A stretch of DNA of 64,000 bases from Lepeophtheirus salmonis (taxonomy: Eukaryota; Arthropoda; Copepoda; Siphonostomatoida; Caligidae), in assembly GCF_016086655.4 (NCBI RefSeq), contig NC_052133.2:12794301-12858300 (forward strand), in the 5' to 3' direction. The notes under the pieces were generated by a model that saw nothing but the letters and a program-made list of their open reading frames with translations, had not been told where the DNA came from and made no database searches. This document shows, one piece after another, positions 19,926 through 32,720 of the stretch. Within the stretch, counting starts at the first letter, position 1, and the number at the start of each line of letters is the position of its first letter. A program made the translations under genes and the position numbers.

Positions 19926-22900
19926 GACTTGCTAACACAGAAATTTTATTAGTTTATTAAGACAAAAGGGGGTCACAAACCCTTCATCGCCCTCTCTGAA
20001 CCCCTTTATACTTACTTTCGTTCTTTACAAAAAAATTGTTCACACAAATTCGCTCATTTCTTTCCGGTCATTTTTTAAATCAAAACGACGTCCATGTGAT
20101 CAATCTTGACCAAAAATTACTGGCAACGAAAAGAAATCCTTATGAGATGTCATACTTGGTACCACAATGACGTCATCTTATTAACTTCCTCATTATGTAA
20201 TCCATTTTTTCTTCCATTTGCAGAGTTAATCATCTGAATTCATATAGTTTTTGTAGAGTCGTTACTGATATGCTTAGACCTCCCTAGCAAAAATAAAAAC
20301 ATTCACGTAGCGAAATAAATCTAGAGAAAAATAGATCTTGGTGTAAAATATATCTTTGAAAAACAATAAAAATTAGAGAAAACTTGAAGACAATTTAAAT
20401 ATTTTTTTCCTTTATCGTTCAATTTTTCCCCGTTTCAGCACTCCTTTGTATACATATGACGGATTCACATTTTCTCAGACCCGAGTCGGTTTAGGTCTTC
20501 GGATGTAAATGTTCAAGTTAACTTTGGGTACCCAAACTTTCGAATGCAGATCTGAAACCAAAATTAGAGGATATCTGTCTTGAATTTTATTACCTTTTTA
20601 CCTGAAGTTCAGATCTAAATAAAATAAGATCTGGATTAAGGTTATATTTTTACTGATTACTGATGCAGAAACAATGAATTATCCATTATGAATTAGTTAA
20701 ATCATTATTTTTTAATAACATTGAAGACGTCATTATATTAATTGTATCTCACCACCTCTCCTCTGAAAAGAAACTGAAAAAAGGCCCAAAAAAAAAGTTT
20801 GTTTTGAGCTAATTTTTCCAATTATAGAATTATTATTTAATAATAGTTGATAACTGTTGACAGATTAATGAGAAATCATTAATATACAACCAATCAATGC
20901 TAAAAACACTGATTAGAGGATCAGAAACGGAAACATCGCAGCTGACTACCAAATACAGTGTATATTTTTGTGTCTGTGAAGTAAAACCATGTGGAATTAC
21001 CGGACAATTAAACTGTTGATGTAGATGTGGACCCAAGCAATAATCAAGATAAATAGAGATGCTACGTTCGATATTGATAATATCTTTTGTTTTATAACTA
21101 GAAAGAAGTATTTAGCAATACTATAAACTTTTTAAGATCTGGAATATTGCTCAGTTCTTATTTTTATCCGTAAGAGTTTGAATAACCGAAGCCGAATCGG
21201 TCTCCGATATTTTCATATTATACAAATTTACTGATACCGTACTCGTGTATTTCGGATCCGTCTCCAAGACTCGTGCTATCTATACTCCTATGTTCAAGAA
21301 TGAACGAAAGGTATGAACACTGCTCCTTTTTTCATGCTTTATTGTTTTAAAATATATAAATATTGACAATGTCGCCCGTCTTCCCTATGTATATTAGAGT
21401 TTGTTATAATTGAAGTGATCAACTCAAACCAAATAAGTCAATAAGTCTTCTATTTTATATACTTTAAAGCACAAAATTAATTAACTTAATGACATACATT
21501 TCTATGCTCTATTAAGTTACAAAAAGAAAACTAAATGTGTACTATCAATGCAGATAATATATGATTAGCCCAGATTTGAAACATTATAAGAACTAATCAT
21601 CCGTGAACAGCAACGATAACATATTTGTCAATTTTTCAAAGTCTCCCAAACTAAGAAAATAGGTCAAACATGAAATGAAATATGAGCTTATGGAAATGAA
21701 TGTATGTATATAAAAATACATTGCAAACACCTTTAAGTAGGTAATTTCAACTTTTCTGCAAAAGTTATTTAAATTTTTAGGAGATTAGATTTGGTTAAGT
21801 CTTTGAGCTATAAAATAAAACACAAAATAAGATCATGAGCTAATCCTTACTGAATTTATAGTTCCGTCATATTAATGTAACAAAAATAATACTTAGTCAT
21901 CCTTGGATCTTTACTCCCCTTGATTACTGTGGAAGATTCTAGAACAGGAAGATCTTGGACTTTATAAAAGATTTATTTGTAATACAATAAACCTTTTTTT
22001 TTTTTTTTTTTTTGATGTTTCATAAAGCACATCCATTTTTATTTTACAGAACCTTGACTCCATTGAATTTAACTAAACAACATATTACTTTTATCTATAC
22101 AAACTGTACTTAGACATTATGGAGAAATAAATGATAAAAAGATGACTTGTCAAGGCAGACTTATTAGAAGTATATTGGACGTGGTGGAGGATTGTAAATA
22201 CACGATCCCCACGAATTGGAAGTTACCAAGAGAAATGAATGGAAAAACCAATTACCATATACTGCTCTCAGCTTCACTTTTTAAAAGATTTCTCATGTTG
22301 GCCTGATGAATGAGAAAGACTCAGAGACAAAATATCAAGTCTTACCCATGATTCATTTTTAGCAGCTGAACAAACATCAACTGGACTATATATGATGTCT
22401 CAAAAATTATTGGATGAGGTATATATTAACCATTTTTATGGACTTACCCTTACTAACTTGCTGTTATGTTTTTCAAACTTTGTCAAATTTAAAAATAATT
22501 TAGGAAGAGTTATCGTAGTAACTAGTATCGAAATCCCCAAATACAAGAATGATCTTGGATCAAATATTTAAAAGAACTGTTATAATCCTCATCATCAATT
22601 TCCTGATGCCCTTCATTTTCCTAAATTATGAAATTCTATGCGTAGTATGAAAATCTCTATTTTTTACTAATTTTCAAGACTATTATAATATTCAAACAAG
22701 GGATGAAATAAACATAAATCAAATAATTTGATATTAGCCAAAACCAATGGATTCTAAAATAAATAATTGCATTTAAACTCCCAACTTAAAAAAAAACAAT
22801 TATAAGGTAAATACTATATAAATTAATTGAAATGTATTTCAGAATACAAAAATATATTTAAAAGGATCATATGAATATAATCATGTATGTATTAAATATT

Positions 22901-23394
22901 AACCTAAAAAAAGAAAAGTCGAAGTGATAAATATCAGTCCTGAGTATCTAATTCAAAAATAACAAAAAGTCCATACTCATCTAGAAACTCTTTCTGAAGA
23001 AAAAAAAAAGCCCTTTTCTTGTTGCCTAACCTTGTATTAGTTACATTGACTAATAGATGAAATAGTTATTATGGAGTCAAATCCAAATTGTAATTCAAGG
23101 ACTACTAGCGAGAACGGAAAAGGACTTCATACGTTTCTTATTTCTTGAAAAGAGTAGATTCTTGAAATTAACTTCTTGAATTGTCCAACTCATCTTTGGA
23201 AGACCCACTTTGAATGAAGGATACTTGTTATTTCATTATCACTTAATAAAATAACTTTCATAAAGTCACAAGTAATAATAAAATTGAAGTACTTTTGTCA
23301 ACAGGTGACTCAAATTCGTCTAACGTCTTTCTTTAGCTAGTACCTAGTATTCTTGGTCGGATAATCATAATTATTATATACTATTAGTAAGGCA
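19926..23394. other. Non-coding stretch of about 3.5 kb
   Basis: No gene was recognised. A 21-base T-run lies near 21993. A slightly GC-richer patch at 22140-22300 looks coding in pieces (for example PHELEVTKRNEW) and could be a mariner linker relic, but the frame breaks at once. Confidence 0.4.
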
Positions 23395-23860
23395 GCCACA
23401 TGTTGAGGTACCAAAAGGCCGAAAAGTTGTCTACGGCCAGAGTCCTAGCAACGCGATAACAGGGAGCTCCGTCTTGAGGAAAACAAAGTTGTCCCGAACT
23501 TTTCTCTGGCCCAAGGTAGCACTTTCTTATTCAGAAGTTCGATGTAAGCATGTGTATTGAGCTCTCTACAAAAATTTAAGGACAGACTTTGCCTCTGCTG
23601 GCTACTGGATTTTTTTTCCTAAGACATGTCTCACTAAAGCTAAGACATTGTTTAGATATTCGGTTGTGATTCTCCTTATTCACAGTGGCATCAACAGTGA
23701 AAAAAAATTCACTGGAAAAGGAAAAAACTCGGCCCGAATTTACATTGACCTTGAGAAAATTTAGAATCTTTCTTGCTCTTTCCAACCGTCTCAGCTCACT
23801 CTTTTCAGAGATAAGATGTCCTTCTCTGTGATTTGGCACAATGTAATTCGATATTTCGGA
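23395..23860 (-). pseudogene. mariner transposase relic
   Basis: The minus-strand frame 23839-23576 contains ELRRLERARKILNFLKVN and FFFTVDATVNKENHNR. This is the region around the first catalytic strand; the usual SDEK there is replaced by SSEFF, so the first Asp is lost. Further on, in other frames, SATLGQRKVRDNFVF and FRPFGTSTCG follow the normal order towards the second acidic motif, then the homology ends. It is of the same subfamily as the relic at 16050-16725. No TIRs were found. Confidence 0.75.
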
Positions 23861-24814
23861 TGAAAAATAATATAATTTAGAATAGAATCATGTAGAGTAT
23901 GTAGAACCGGGTTTATCAACCTTGCTTTTCGCATTCACCGTTTCATGTTTTATCAAAAATGTATTAAGATTCCCTCAACCAAAATAATTTCAGTATCTGA
24001 AATATCTGCTCAAGAATATATTAATATTTATTTCATTTACCTTGACGTATTTAAAAGGCTATTTAGTGAAGCCTTAGAGTATCCCCTTGGGGTCAATTCA
24101 CGGTTAAATACTTTAGGTTTAGTTATTTGCATCAAAAAATGTATTTATGTGTGGTTACAATACACTCTTTAAATGTACCAAAATTCACAATTAGGAGTTA
24201 ATTATATTCTTTAAGAGAACTCGTTACCTAAATTCATAGTTTAATTTAATTTTTTTACTTGTTGGTTATTCCACATGGGTGAGTGGGTTGTTGTTTGGCA
24301 TCATTTCTACAATATTTTTTGACTTGGATAAATGCTTCAAATCAGGTATTGAATGAATTATACTAAAGTGACTACATAATAATCCTAGACACCTACTAAC
24401 TTAATTATAATACTTTGGAATAAACAAAAGTCTATCTTGCGAGTTATGTTCGACTTGTATCTAAATTATTATGAGTCCGTAATATGTGTCATAAGATTGT
24501 TGGAGCAAAGACTAATTGCAGAATTTTACTTCCTTTGAAATAATTTTTTTACTCAACTTCTTATTAGTCTTCTGAATGGGATCTACAATATTGGACTATA
24601 TTCTAAAACGTGTATGGTAATTGAGATAAGTATTTTTGAAGGTCCTGGTCTTGTTGTTAAGAAAACAATATAGTTTTGTCAGCTATTGGTCCGTATATTC
24701 GTTCCCTTTATTAGTGTTATGTTCCTTGATTTGTTTAATCTTTTTTTTTTTTCTTTTTTGTATCGGTATCAGCCACAACATCAACACCTACTTTTAAATT
24801 ATAATTAGAGATTG
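23861..24814. other. Non-coding stretch
   Basis: No gene was recognised. The ORF 23945-24172 has no recognised motif and sits in ordinary AT-rich DNA. Confidence 0.45.
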
Positions 24815-25215
24815 GGTTTGTGTAAGAACGCAAGGAAAAGGCGGGGGCAGACCCTTGTTAAATGATTGATTTTTTTTTTTGACAGGGGGAGAGAGAAAAT
24901 GAATTACTGCTATAAAGAAGAGAACTTTCTACATTTAAAAAAGTATTAGTACAGGCAACATATTATAAATATGTTTAAATTTACGTATACTTTTTAATTA
25001 TGCATTTTTAAATCAATTTACACCAAAGACAGGCAAGAATTCTTCTTTTACAGGGAGATATTAATACCCCACCACTCATTAAATAATGATCAAAAAAGAA
25101 AAATGAGCACAAGCATCAACTGTTATTCCTTTCTAATAGCTTTAATTCGTTTTTACTATACACAGATCTCTTCTTTAATTATTTAAAGTCCATCAATTGA
25201 GCAAAATGACATATT
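24815..25215 (+). repeat. Dispersed repeat family C, copy 1
   Basis: The first part ('gcaaggaaaaggcg', then 'actgctataaag') matches 57290-57415. The second part ('aatttacaccaaagacaggc', 'gagaattcttcttt'-like) matches 56283-56480 and 52856-53010. The copy at 48826-48988 holds only the first part. No conserved ORF. Confidence 0.65.
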
Positions 25216-25284
25216 AATGACCTATTAAATGAGATATATATTTACAAAACCTTTCTTTACAGTATTGCGCTTGGCCGTTTCAGT

Positions 25285-25630
25285 CATAGATTACCGTCCG
25301 TCGAGCATGGAAGTAAAAAAGGAAGAAATTTGCCATATTATAGATTTATATTGTAGCTTCACTCATGAGCTTAACATTGATCATAAAACCATTTTGAACC
25401 ATTTGTAGAAGGCTGGATACAAAAAGAAATTCAAATAGGAGAGGAATAGTGTTTCATCAAGACTGGACCAGGCTGCACACATATTTGATGATGCGCCAGA
25501 GGCTCCACGAGCTCAGATGAGAAGTTCTTATGTATCCCCCCTACAGTCCAGACCTGATACTAAGCCACTACCACCTGCTCCTCTATGTGGCAAACGCGCC
25601 TTGGGGGAAAAAGTCCGTACAGCCACTTAC
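25285..25630 (+). pseudogene. irritans/Hsmar-type mariner relic
   Basis: The N-terminal part encodes KKEEICHIIDLYCSF, then LNIDHKTILNHL and a stop, then KAGYKKK. 'DHKT.LNHL.KAGYKKK' is the typical second helix-turn-helix region of this mariner group. After an internal deletion come VFHQDWTRLHTYLM (second acidic motif region, VFHQDNA-like) and YPPYSPDL. The third acidic residue, normally in 'CDYHLF', is replaced (SHYHLL). This group differs from the other mariners in the window. Stops and frameshifts are present. Confidence 0.8.
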
Positions 25631-25635
25631 TTTTT

Positions 25636-25765
25636 TTACCTATAAATAGTCTGTTTTTGGTGTTATTACACAATGAATCCAAAATGGTTGGACAGATTAG
25701 ACTGAAATTTAGCTAGTTTACATAAAATGATATTTTTTGAGCCTCTGAGGTCATCAAAAACCATT
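25636..25765 (+). repeat. Dispersed repeat family J, copy 1
   Basis: 'tttttggtgttattacaca' and 'gaaatttagctagt' recur in inverted orientation at 36475-36640. It directly follows the mariner relic. Confidence 0.6.
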
Positions 25766-27494
25766 TTTTAAATAAATGAAATAAGATACTTTGCCCTCTA
25801 ATGGTCTCTCAAAGGGATTTATTATATGTATAATTGACTACTTTTTCATTCTTAATTTCATTATAAAAAATATTTCAATACTACCAAAAAAAAGGTCGAA
25901 AACAAATTCATATTTTAAGTGTTTAAATAGCAAAAAAAAAAAGTTGGCAAATTTTATTTTACCAACTAAGCAAAACAGTTGGTCAAGTCATTACTTGCTA
26001 AATATCAGACTGATCAGTGCAGATGTTGACCGGTTCCCATGAAGAAAGAAACTGTGATTCATAACACATACATAAAATCCCGGGCTAAAACAAAGAAAAA
26101 AAGGTGGGTTTTTTTTTTTTGCTTTATGGAGTGAAGTCACTTATTAAGACATTGGTTTGCTTGAACGGTGTTTAGCCTATAAAAAAGCAGAAATATATAT
26201 ATATTTTTTTTTTTTTGATCAATTATTTTGGAAATAATAAAAGTAGAATCACAATTAACACAATAACACACAAACTAAAGAAAAAATTATCATTAAATTT
26301 TGACAGCTGTCTCTGGAAAAATGATAATAACTGAAAATGAGGTAAATTTTCAAAAAAAGCACCCTCCGTGTCCAAAGCTTGGGAGTTTCTCTCCATGTGC
26401 TATATAACTTTGTTGAGACTCTGTTTCGATCTTGAGCGATTATTTTAGAAAAATTTGACTATATAACGGCTCAATGAATGGACCGATTTTTTAAGTCTAA
26501 ATTTTTCTCCCTATTCTAATTTATAAGTTGTACAAATACGATTTATGCAAAACATTTATCTTTTACGACGTTATGTTGCAGATGATCAAAATTTCGAAAC
26601 AGATATCACGTCATCAGCAATTCACCTATATAATCGGTCTAGGCTGAATTTTAAATGAGGCTGATCCACGTTGATTTTTCTTTTAGAATTGTCCAAACAA
26701 AACATATTTTGAGGACTGAATTAGCTCGTGTTTAAATAGATTTTTTTCTAGTTCGGTTAATACTCGAATCTAACACTATTAAATACAATATATGTGTATG
26801 TATTTAAATTGCTTTAAATATTTTGCAATATTTTTGTTTAAATATATTTTTTTTTTTTGTTAAAGATTTACTTTTTATTTCATTTTAATAAGGAAAGTAG
26901 GTATTTTCATTCTTAAGTAAACATATTTTGATGAACTAAAGGAACAAGCGTCATGCTTTAAGTCACCATTACAAAGGTTCTTTGTACTATTTATTTTTTT
27001 TGTATACAAATATGAAATCAGAATAACTTTTAAATGTGATGTTACATCATAGATGAATAAAGCAACCTTACTTTGATTTTTTTTTCTATTTAAAAAGATT
27101 AACTTTTAACAAATAAAACATGTTATTTCGATGTTCCCAGCTTCTCAAATAACCCGTTCAATTATATCACATATCAAAAGAACATAATTATAAATGACAT
27201 TTCAAGTATTTCAATTAAGAATCTATTATAACCTTTAGGTGAGTTAAAAAATATATTTTGACAGATAAATTTTATTAATTATTTTTTTAATTATGAAAAA
27301 ATATTTTTTACAAAGTATAATCAGTTTAATTTTCTCTGTAATTAAATGTTTTTTCCTTTGAAAAAACAAGTTATAGAAGTTGAATCCCGAGCCGAAAACT
27401 TTTTTATCAATATTCAATAAATTTTAAGCCATGTGTAAATAAATTTATAATCTGTTTATTAAGATTATGATAATGATTAAAATATTTTAAATAA
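25766..27494. other. Non-coding stretch
   Basis: Contains a single TIR-like end, 'ctcgaatctaacacta' (26763-26778), related to those at 13788 and 18523. No gene was recognised. Confidence 0.45.
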
Positions 27495-27720
27495 AATTAT
27501 GATGTGAGGGGTGTCTGGAGGGGGTGGGCTGGAGTTGTGTAGCCCCTCTCCTCCCAATTAAAGATTTCTTACCTAGTACTAGGAAATTTAATATTTGAAA
27601 TTTAAATGAATTTTTCAAATTTTTTTGTCAACAGTTGTAAAAATTTTTTTTTTTTTTTTTTCAAAAATTTAATATGTGAAATTTTAATTTTTGGATTTTT
27701 TTGCAGCAAAAATAGTCAAA
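27495..27720 (+). repeat. Family H: G-rich head plus AT-rich tail
   Basis: The head 'ggagggggtgggctggag' with 'gtagcccctct' is followed by AT-rich units such as 'ggaaatttaatatttgaaat'. The same head-tail order occurs at 34320-34590 and, inverted, at 63380-63935. Confidence 0.65.
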
Positions 27721-27826
27721 AAATCGACCCCCCACACTCAAAATAAAACCTTCAGACGGCCCTGAAAGTGGCCCCTTTTTTTTAATGCCCATGTAACATT
27801 AATGTTATAGTTAATATTTAAACTAG

Positions 27827-27955
27827 TAATGGTACTATTTTCGGGATTTTTCTGAAATAGGAATCAGCATCGAGAAAATAGGTGTAATTTCCGATTAGCA
27901 TATTCCTATGTTCCGATTCCATTTATTACTTTTCTAATTAATTATAAAATATTTC
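27827..27955 (+). repeat. Single arm of family I
   Basis: 'cgggatttttctgaaatagg' and 'ttccgattccatttattact' match the arms of the inverted-repeat element at 58534-59021. The partner arm is missing. Confidence 0.55.
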
Positions 27956-29510
27956 CGTCAAGATACAGGATAGAACCTGTGAATTTATGACATTGGTATT
28001 ATACCTAAGTTACCTGTAGTTTTATCTGTACGTATGTTTTAATGGATGAAAACAGTCACAGGGTGTACTGTATAGTATAACACTCCCTGATGTATATCAT
28101 ATACCAATACAGTATAAAGGGGGAAAAGGAGTATAATATTCAATGAGCACTGTATAAAAGGAATATAATTTTCCAAGAGTTTAATTTAACTCATATTAAC
28201 AAAGAAAAAAAGCGGGAAGTACTTTATATAAAATGAATTCAGAAATTAATGTTTCTTAAGATGAGGTTTAGCAAATAGCTTAAGTACTCCTTGGCTCATC
28301 AAATTATAGTAAAAAAATTATTCAGCTATTATTACTTGAATAAGTTGCTTCATTTGAGTGTGCACATGAAAAATGTAGAATAATACCAAAATTTGTTTAA
28401 GGTGTATCTGCTAAAATATTACAACAAAATTTGTATCTTGGACGACTCCATATAACACTGAACAATTCTGTTTTCTTCCCATAGTACCGTTGTAAAATCA
28501 TTTAAGATCAAAAAATGCTTGTAAACTGAGGAGAAACATATTCAACACAAACTGAATTTAAACAAACATGTTCTTCACCAATTTTAGTGCCATTTGTTTT
28601 GTAAATCCGATGTATGTTGTTTCATATCTAGAACAATACCCATCGTTTCTAAACGTGTGTGATCAATGTACTTTACCAGATTTTTTACTCGCTAGTAGTG
28701 CTGTTTAGTCGACCTAAAAGTGCGCAAGTGTACTTATTAGGCTATAGCCGGTGATTGTTTTAAGTCACTATGAAAATTGGATAAAATGTATAAAAAGTCT
28801 AGCAGTGATATATATATAATGTCAGAATCGGAATCGAAAAAATTTACAAGATTCGGCACGAATTAGCTTTTTTGTTGAGTCATTCTATCAATAATATTAT
28901 CCAGAAATATATAATATTTCGAATGATGAAATTTAAAAATAATAACTTGTAAAAACAAGTGGGCACTTTTATTTGAAACTTTTCAATTATTTTTTCACAC
29001 AAATTAAAAATGTATGATATTTTATGAGTAAAAAAAAAAATATATGAAAATTTAAATTTTTTTTTGTTAAATACAAAAAATTTTAAATGCTTAGTTTTTC
29101 AATTCCATAGGGGAGATAATTTCCCATTTTATTATATTTGACACGGAAATAATTTACAGAATATAAAATTATTGAATATAAATCAAGGATTATTTTTCTC
29201 TAAAATGTTCATAAAATTTACAACAAATATATAGCTTAGCGAATAGGGGATTTTTTTAAATGGGAATATACATTTATTGGTTTAATTGCATCATGTCTTC
29301 CGATTATTATTTTTTTTACTATATTTTGTTCCACTAATGTCTTTTGTTTCGAAATATCTTCCTAAAAATTGTTCATTTGATGTTTTGTTCGTTCTACGAT
29401 TTTTTAAATGTTCCTTTAAGTGGTCAGATGAAGTGGCACCGATTAAGTTTAGGTAAAAATTATAGTATTACAATTACTCTATCAGACATATGAATTATCT
29501 TTAAAGTCCA
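27956..29510. other. Non-coding AT-rich stretch
   Basis: Family-H-like AT units appear around 28960-29110. Nothing else was recognised. Confidence 0.45.
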
Positions 29511-29512
29511 TA

Positions 29513-29875
29513 TACAGGATGAGAGTTTTAAATGTGTATCGAGTTTAGACCTCAATATCTTGGCAACCCCTGAGATCTTTATTTATGAAAGTGTGGTCAA
29601 CATATTTAACTGACGAAACTCTATAAGAAAAACTACAATCTTCTCCGAATACGAACGCTGTGTTATTGTGTGCCTCCGTGTCGGGTGCACGCCACAGAAA
29701 TAATTGAATTTACAGAGCTTCCCAAAACAACTGTTTACGACGTTGTCAAGGCTTTTAAGGAGTCTGATGGGCAGAGAATACCAACAAGGAAGACTAATGA
29801 TCTTTCTGATTTCAAAAACATACCCTGTCAATCAAAACTTTACTGGTCATTTTCGTGGCCACTAATTAAATAAAA
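29513..29875 (+). pseudogene. mariner left end and transposase N-terminus
   Basis: A mariner-style end, TACAGGATGAGAGTTTTAAA, starts at 29513, comparable with the CAGG ends at 15908, 40014 and 44375. About 145 bp on, the plus strand encodes RVHATEIIEFTELPKTTVYD followed by VVKAFKESDGQRIPTRK. This is the first helix-turn-helix of a mariner transposase ending in the usual basic stretch. The frame stops at 29871 and nothing of the catalytic domain follows. No right end was found. The start ATG used by the longest frame (29670) is inside the domain and probably not original. Confidence 0.7.
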
Positions 29876-30729
29876 GTAATAAATGTCCGTTTTAGCCGTA
29901 AAACTAAGACATATGTAATTCAATGTTGGTTCTATTGTAAGTGTGGTTCCAATATTTACTGGGTTTTTTTTATTATTCATTTAGTTAATACATTTATTTT
30001 ACTAAAAAAAAAATCTACCCTTCATGGAGTCCCTATTTTTTAATCAAATAGCCTCAATTTCCCCTCTAAAATCGGCACTGAAATGAACGTGGCTTTCCCC
30101 TTGTAGATGCATACCCTACTTGATATTAACAAGGTCTTATTCGTAATTCATTTTTGAAATCAAAATTATATTTAATCTAATATTGGTGCATAATAATTTT
30201 AATCTCTTAATTTTCAAAGAGAAACCCTTTGAGTCATGAAAAAATAACTAAAATTCCCTTTCAATAATAATATGTACAGGACACACATGACATTTAAAGT
30301 CAAAACGAAAAATCATCATCTGTCCACTACATAGGTATACTTAATATTTTTGAACAATGAAATTGTGAAATTCAATATTGTAGATGGATGGAAAAAATAA
30401 ATGATATTGAAAGTAAAATATATTTTTTCGCAATAGGTAACTGGTCCTAATTATATGGTCATATTATATATTTACGTATTAGAGAGTATTTAGTTGGTGG
30501 GAAAGATGAATCACAAGAGGCCAGAAAAGGGTCAAAATGTAAAATAGTTGGATCATAATTCTTTATAATTATTTTCAATCAGGGAAAATACAAGCATATA
30601 TACGAGATACATACTGATAAACGATAATTATTATACAGTAATGAGCAAAAAATAAAATATGTAGACAGTATGAATCATACAAATCCCCACCGTTACTTCC
30701 TATAATTAATCATGGTATACGATTATTCC
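29876..30729. other. Non-coding stretch
   Basis: Nothing recognised. Confidence 0.45.
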
Positions 30730-31080
30730 TACGCGGTCCTATCGGTCCTTAGAACTGTTGGTAACCAATCCTTAAGACTGTCAGTCCTTGGGAGCAATCC
30801 TTAGACTGTCAATCCTTGGGTCTCAACTGTACTGTCGGTATTTGGAATTTTTCCTAAAAATGTCGATGTTTTATTTAGTCTAATAAAATATATGAGATAT
30901 GTATTATGAGCATTGCACATATCTTTCAAAAAATATTCATGTTTTCATTAGAAACAGAATAATTAAAAAAAAGAAACAACACCCTCAATGACATTACGAA
31001 GGAACGATTTCAACTTTAGAAAAGACTGGCAGGTGGTACTGGACTGGATAGGAGGAACTGAACTGGACTGCGGTCATTGT
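30730..31080 (+). repeat. Dispersed repeat family B, longest copy
   Basis: Starts with a cluster of 'cagtccttggga' variants, then 'aatgtcgatgttttattta' and 'atgagatatgtattatgag', and ends with 'tactggactgga'. All three blocks recur in order, inverted, at 54095-54460. The ends are rich in 'ggact/agtcc', so short inverted motifs bound the unit. Confidence 0.65.
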
Positions 31081-32624
31081 TCATACATAAAGACCCACAT
31101 AACACTAGTTATTAAATATATTCCTAACCTTTATTATATCTCGCAACCTTTCCTTCGGCATACTTTGAAAGACGCCTCATCCGAGTAAGTTGTAAATTTT
31201 ACTTGCCCCTAGCAAGGACATATCACAATTTATGAGCCCATTTGCATCAAACCTTTCATATACTATAAATAAACCAGAGATCATTTTAACGCTTCTAGTA
31301 CCCTTTGCCAGAAAAGCTGCCAAAAGTCACTTTACTAATTGCCAAACGGACAAGTTGCCGAATAGAAACTTTTCTGAATGACCACATTGGCGAGAATAAA
31401 TATACTTCATAATGATTTATGGTTAAATACTATGTTATTATTTACTAAACTATGAAGAAAAAAAACATACCTTGATAATTATAGAAACAAAAACGACCTC
31501 AGAATTGAGGAATGTCAATCCGAACATGACAAGGTACATAAAAGCTCTAGCATATTCGATCAAAACGATTGATTAATTAGCAAAGTCCGTCACAATCATT
31601 GATTGATTAACTCCTTCTTTTCTTCAATTTTTTTTTCTCCTTCTAATTTATTTAATTACTCTGTGGTTGTCATGATTTTTGTAATAGCGTATTTAATGCA
31701 GTTCGATCCAACTGTTGAAGCATCCTCATTATGAAATCATTCCATTTTTAATTAATCAACACCTAATAATTACAATTCTTGGCAAATATTTATATATTTT
31801 ATCTATTAAAATTGGTGCAATATGAATCATAATCAAAAATATTTAATATTTTTTCAGCAAAATGGCTTTTGTCAAAGTGTCCACACACACACACATTTTA
31901 GTTAATTTTTTATTTTGTTTATAAAATGGGAGTCAATCCTTTGGAACAATTTTATCTTTAAAAAAATTTATTTCAAAAAAAGTGCTCAAGCTTCCTTCAA
32001 TGTATTTTTTTCGTTAGCTATAGATTTTCTACAGTTCCTTCCTCATTTCAAGGAGTATCGCACAAATATAAAATTTAGATTGTATTTGTTGTTACCTGTC
32101 GATTTTTCTTTTCATTTTCCCTAATTATTGTTAAGAGCGTTGATTGGTTGAATTCAAATCAGCCCTTATTAAGCCTTGAACAGTTCCTAGTTATGTAATA
32201 ATAAGCCCATATTTTGAGAATAATTGACTAGTTATCAAATAATTTTGGCCATTTTTCCGTTCCTTTTTGGAGAAAATATTGCGGGATAATATAAAAGTAA
32301 TGATGTGACTGGTGTTCTGAAAATTTAATTGATTGTGAGCTCAAATTAATTGTCTTTAAGCTTTCAACAAATTCTTACAATTAAATAACCTACAGTTGGG
32401 AAGATTTACCGAAAGAATTCCCCCCAACTTTGCGTCGTTTTTATTTCTCTTTTTAAAGGTGAAAAGGTTGAGAGATGTTAAAATACCATATTCTGCTTTA
32501 AGCAGTTTGTGTTAATTAAGAATCTTAAAATTACTTCAATCAATTCCTTTCTTCAAAGGGATAGGATTAGAGTTGTAAAAAAATATAACTTGTCGGGGAA
32601 AAAAACACGATAGTAAACGTAGTA
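31081..32624. other. Non-coding stretch
   Basis: No gene was recognised. A (CA)-type microsatellite, 'cacacacacacac', lies near 31881-31896. Confidence 0.45.
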
Positions 32625-32720
32625 ATTTTGACAATTTGAAGAATGTTCTGAATAAAAACAGCTTAGCTCTCATGACCTTTTTGTAAATTAACTTCTAGCA
32701 GCTATGTGAGGAATGATATA
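32625..32720 (+). repeat. Dispersed repeat family A, 5' fragment
   Basis: 'gacaatttgaagaatgttct' with 'tcatgac' and 'agcagc' downstream matches the start of the copy at 59955-60030. Confidence 0.45.

Noticed and set aside
31330..31370. 'ccaaacggacaagttgccga' motif, with loose relatives at 33.85, 34.6 and 55.2 kb
   Set aside because: Similarity is limited to short 'ggca/ttgcc' words and no common boundaries could be drawn.
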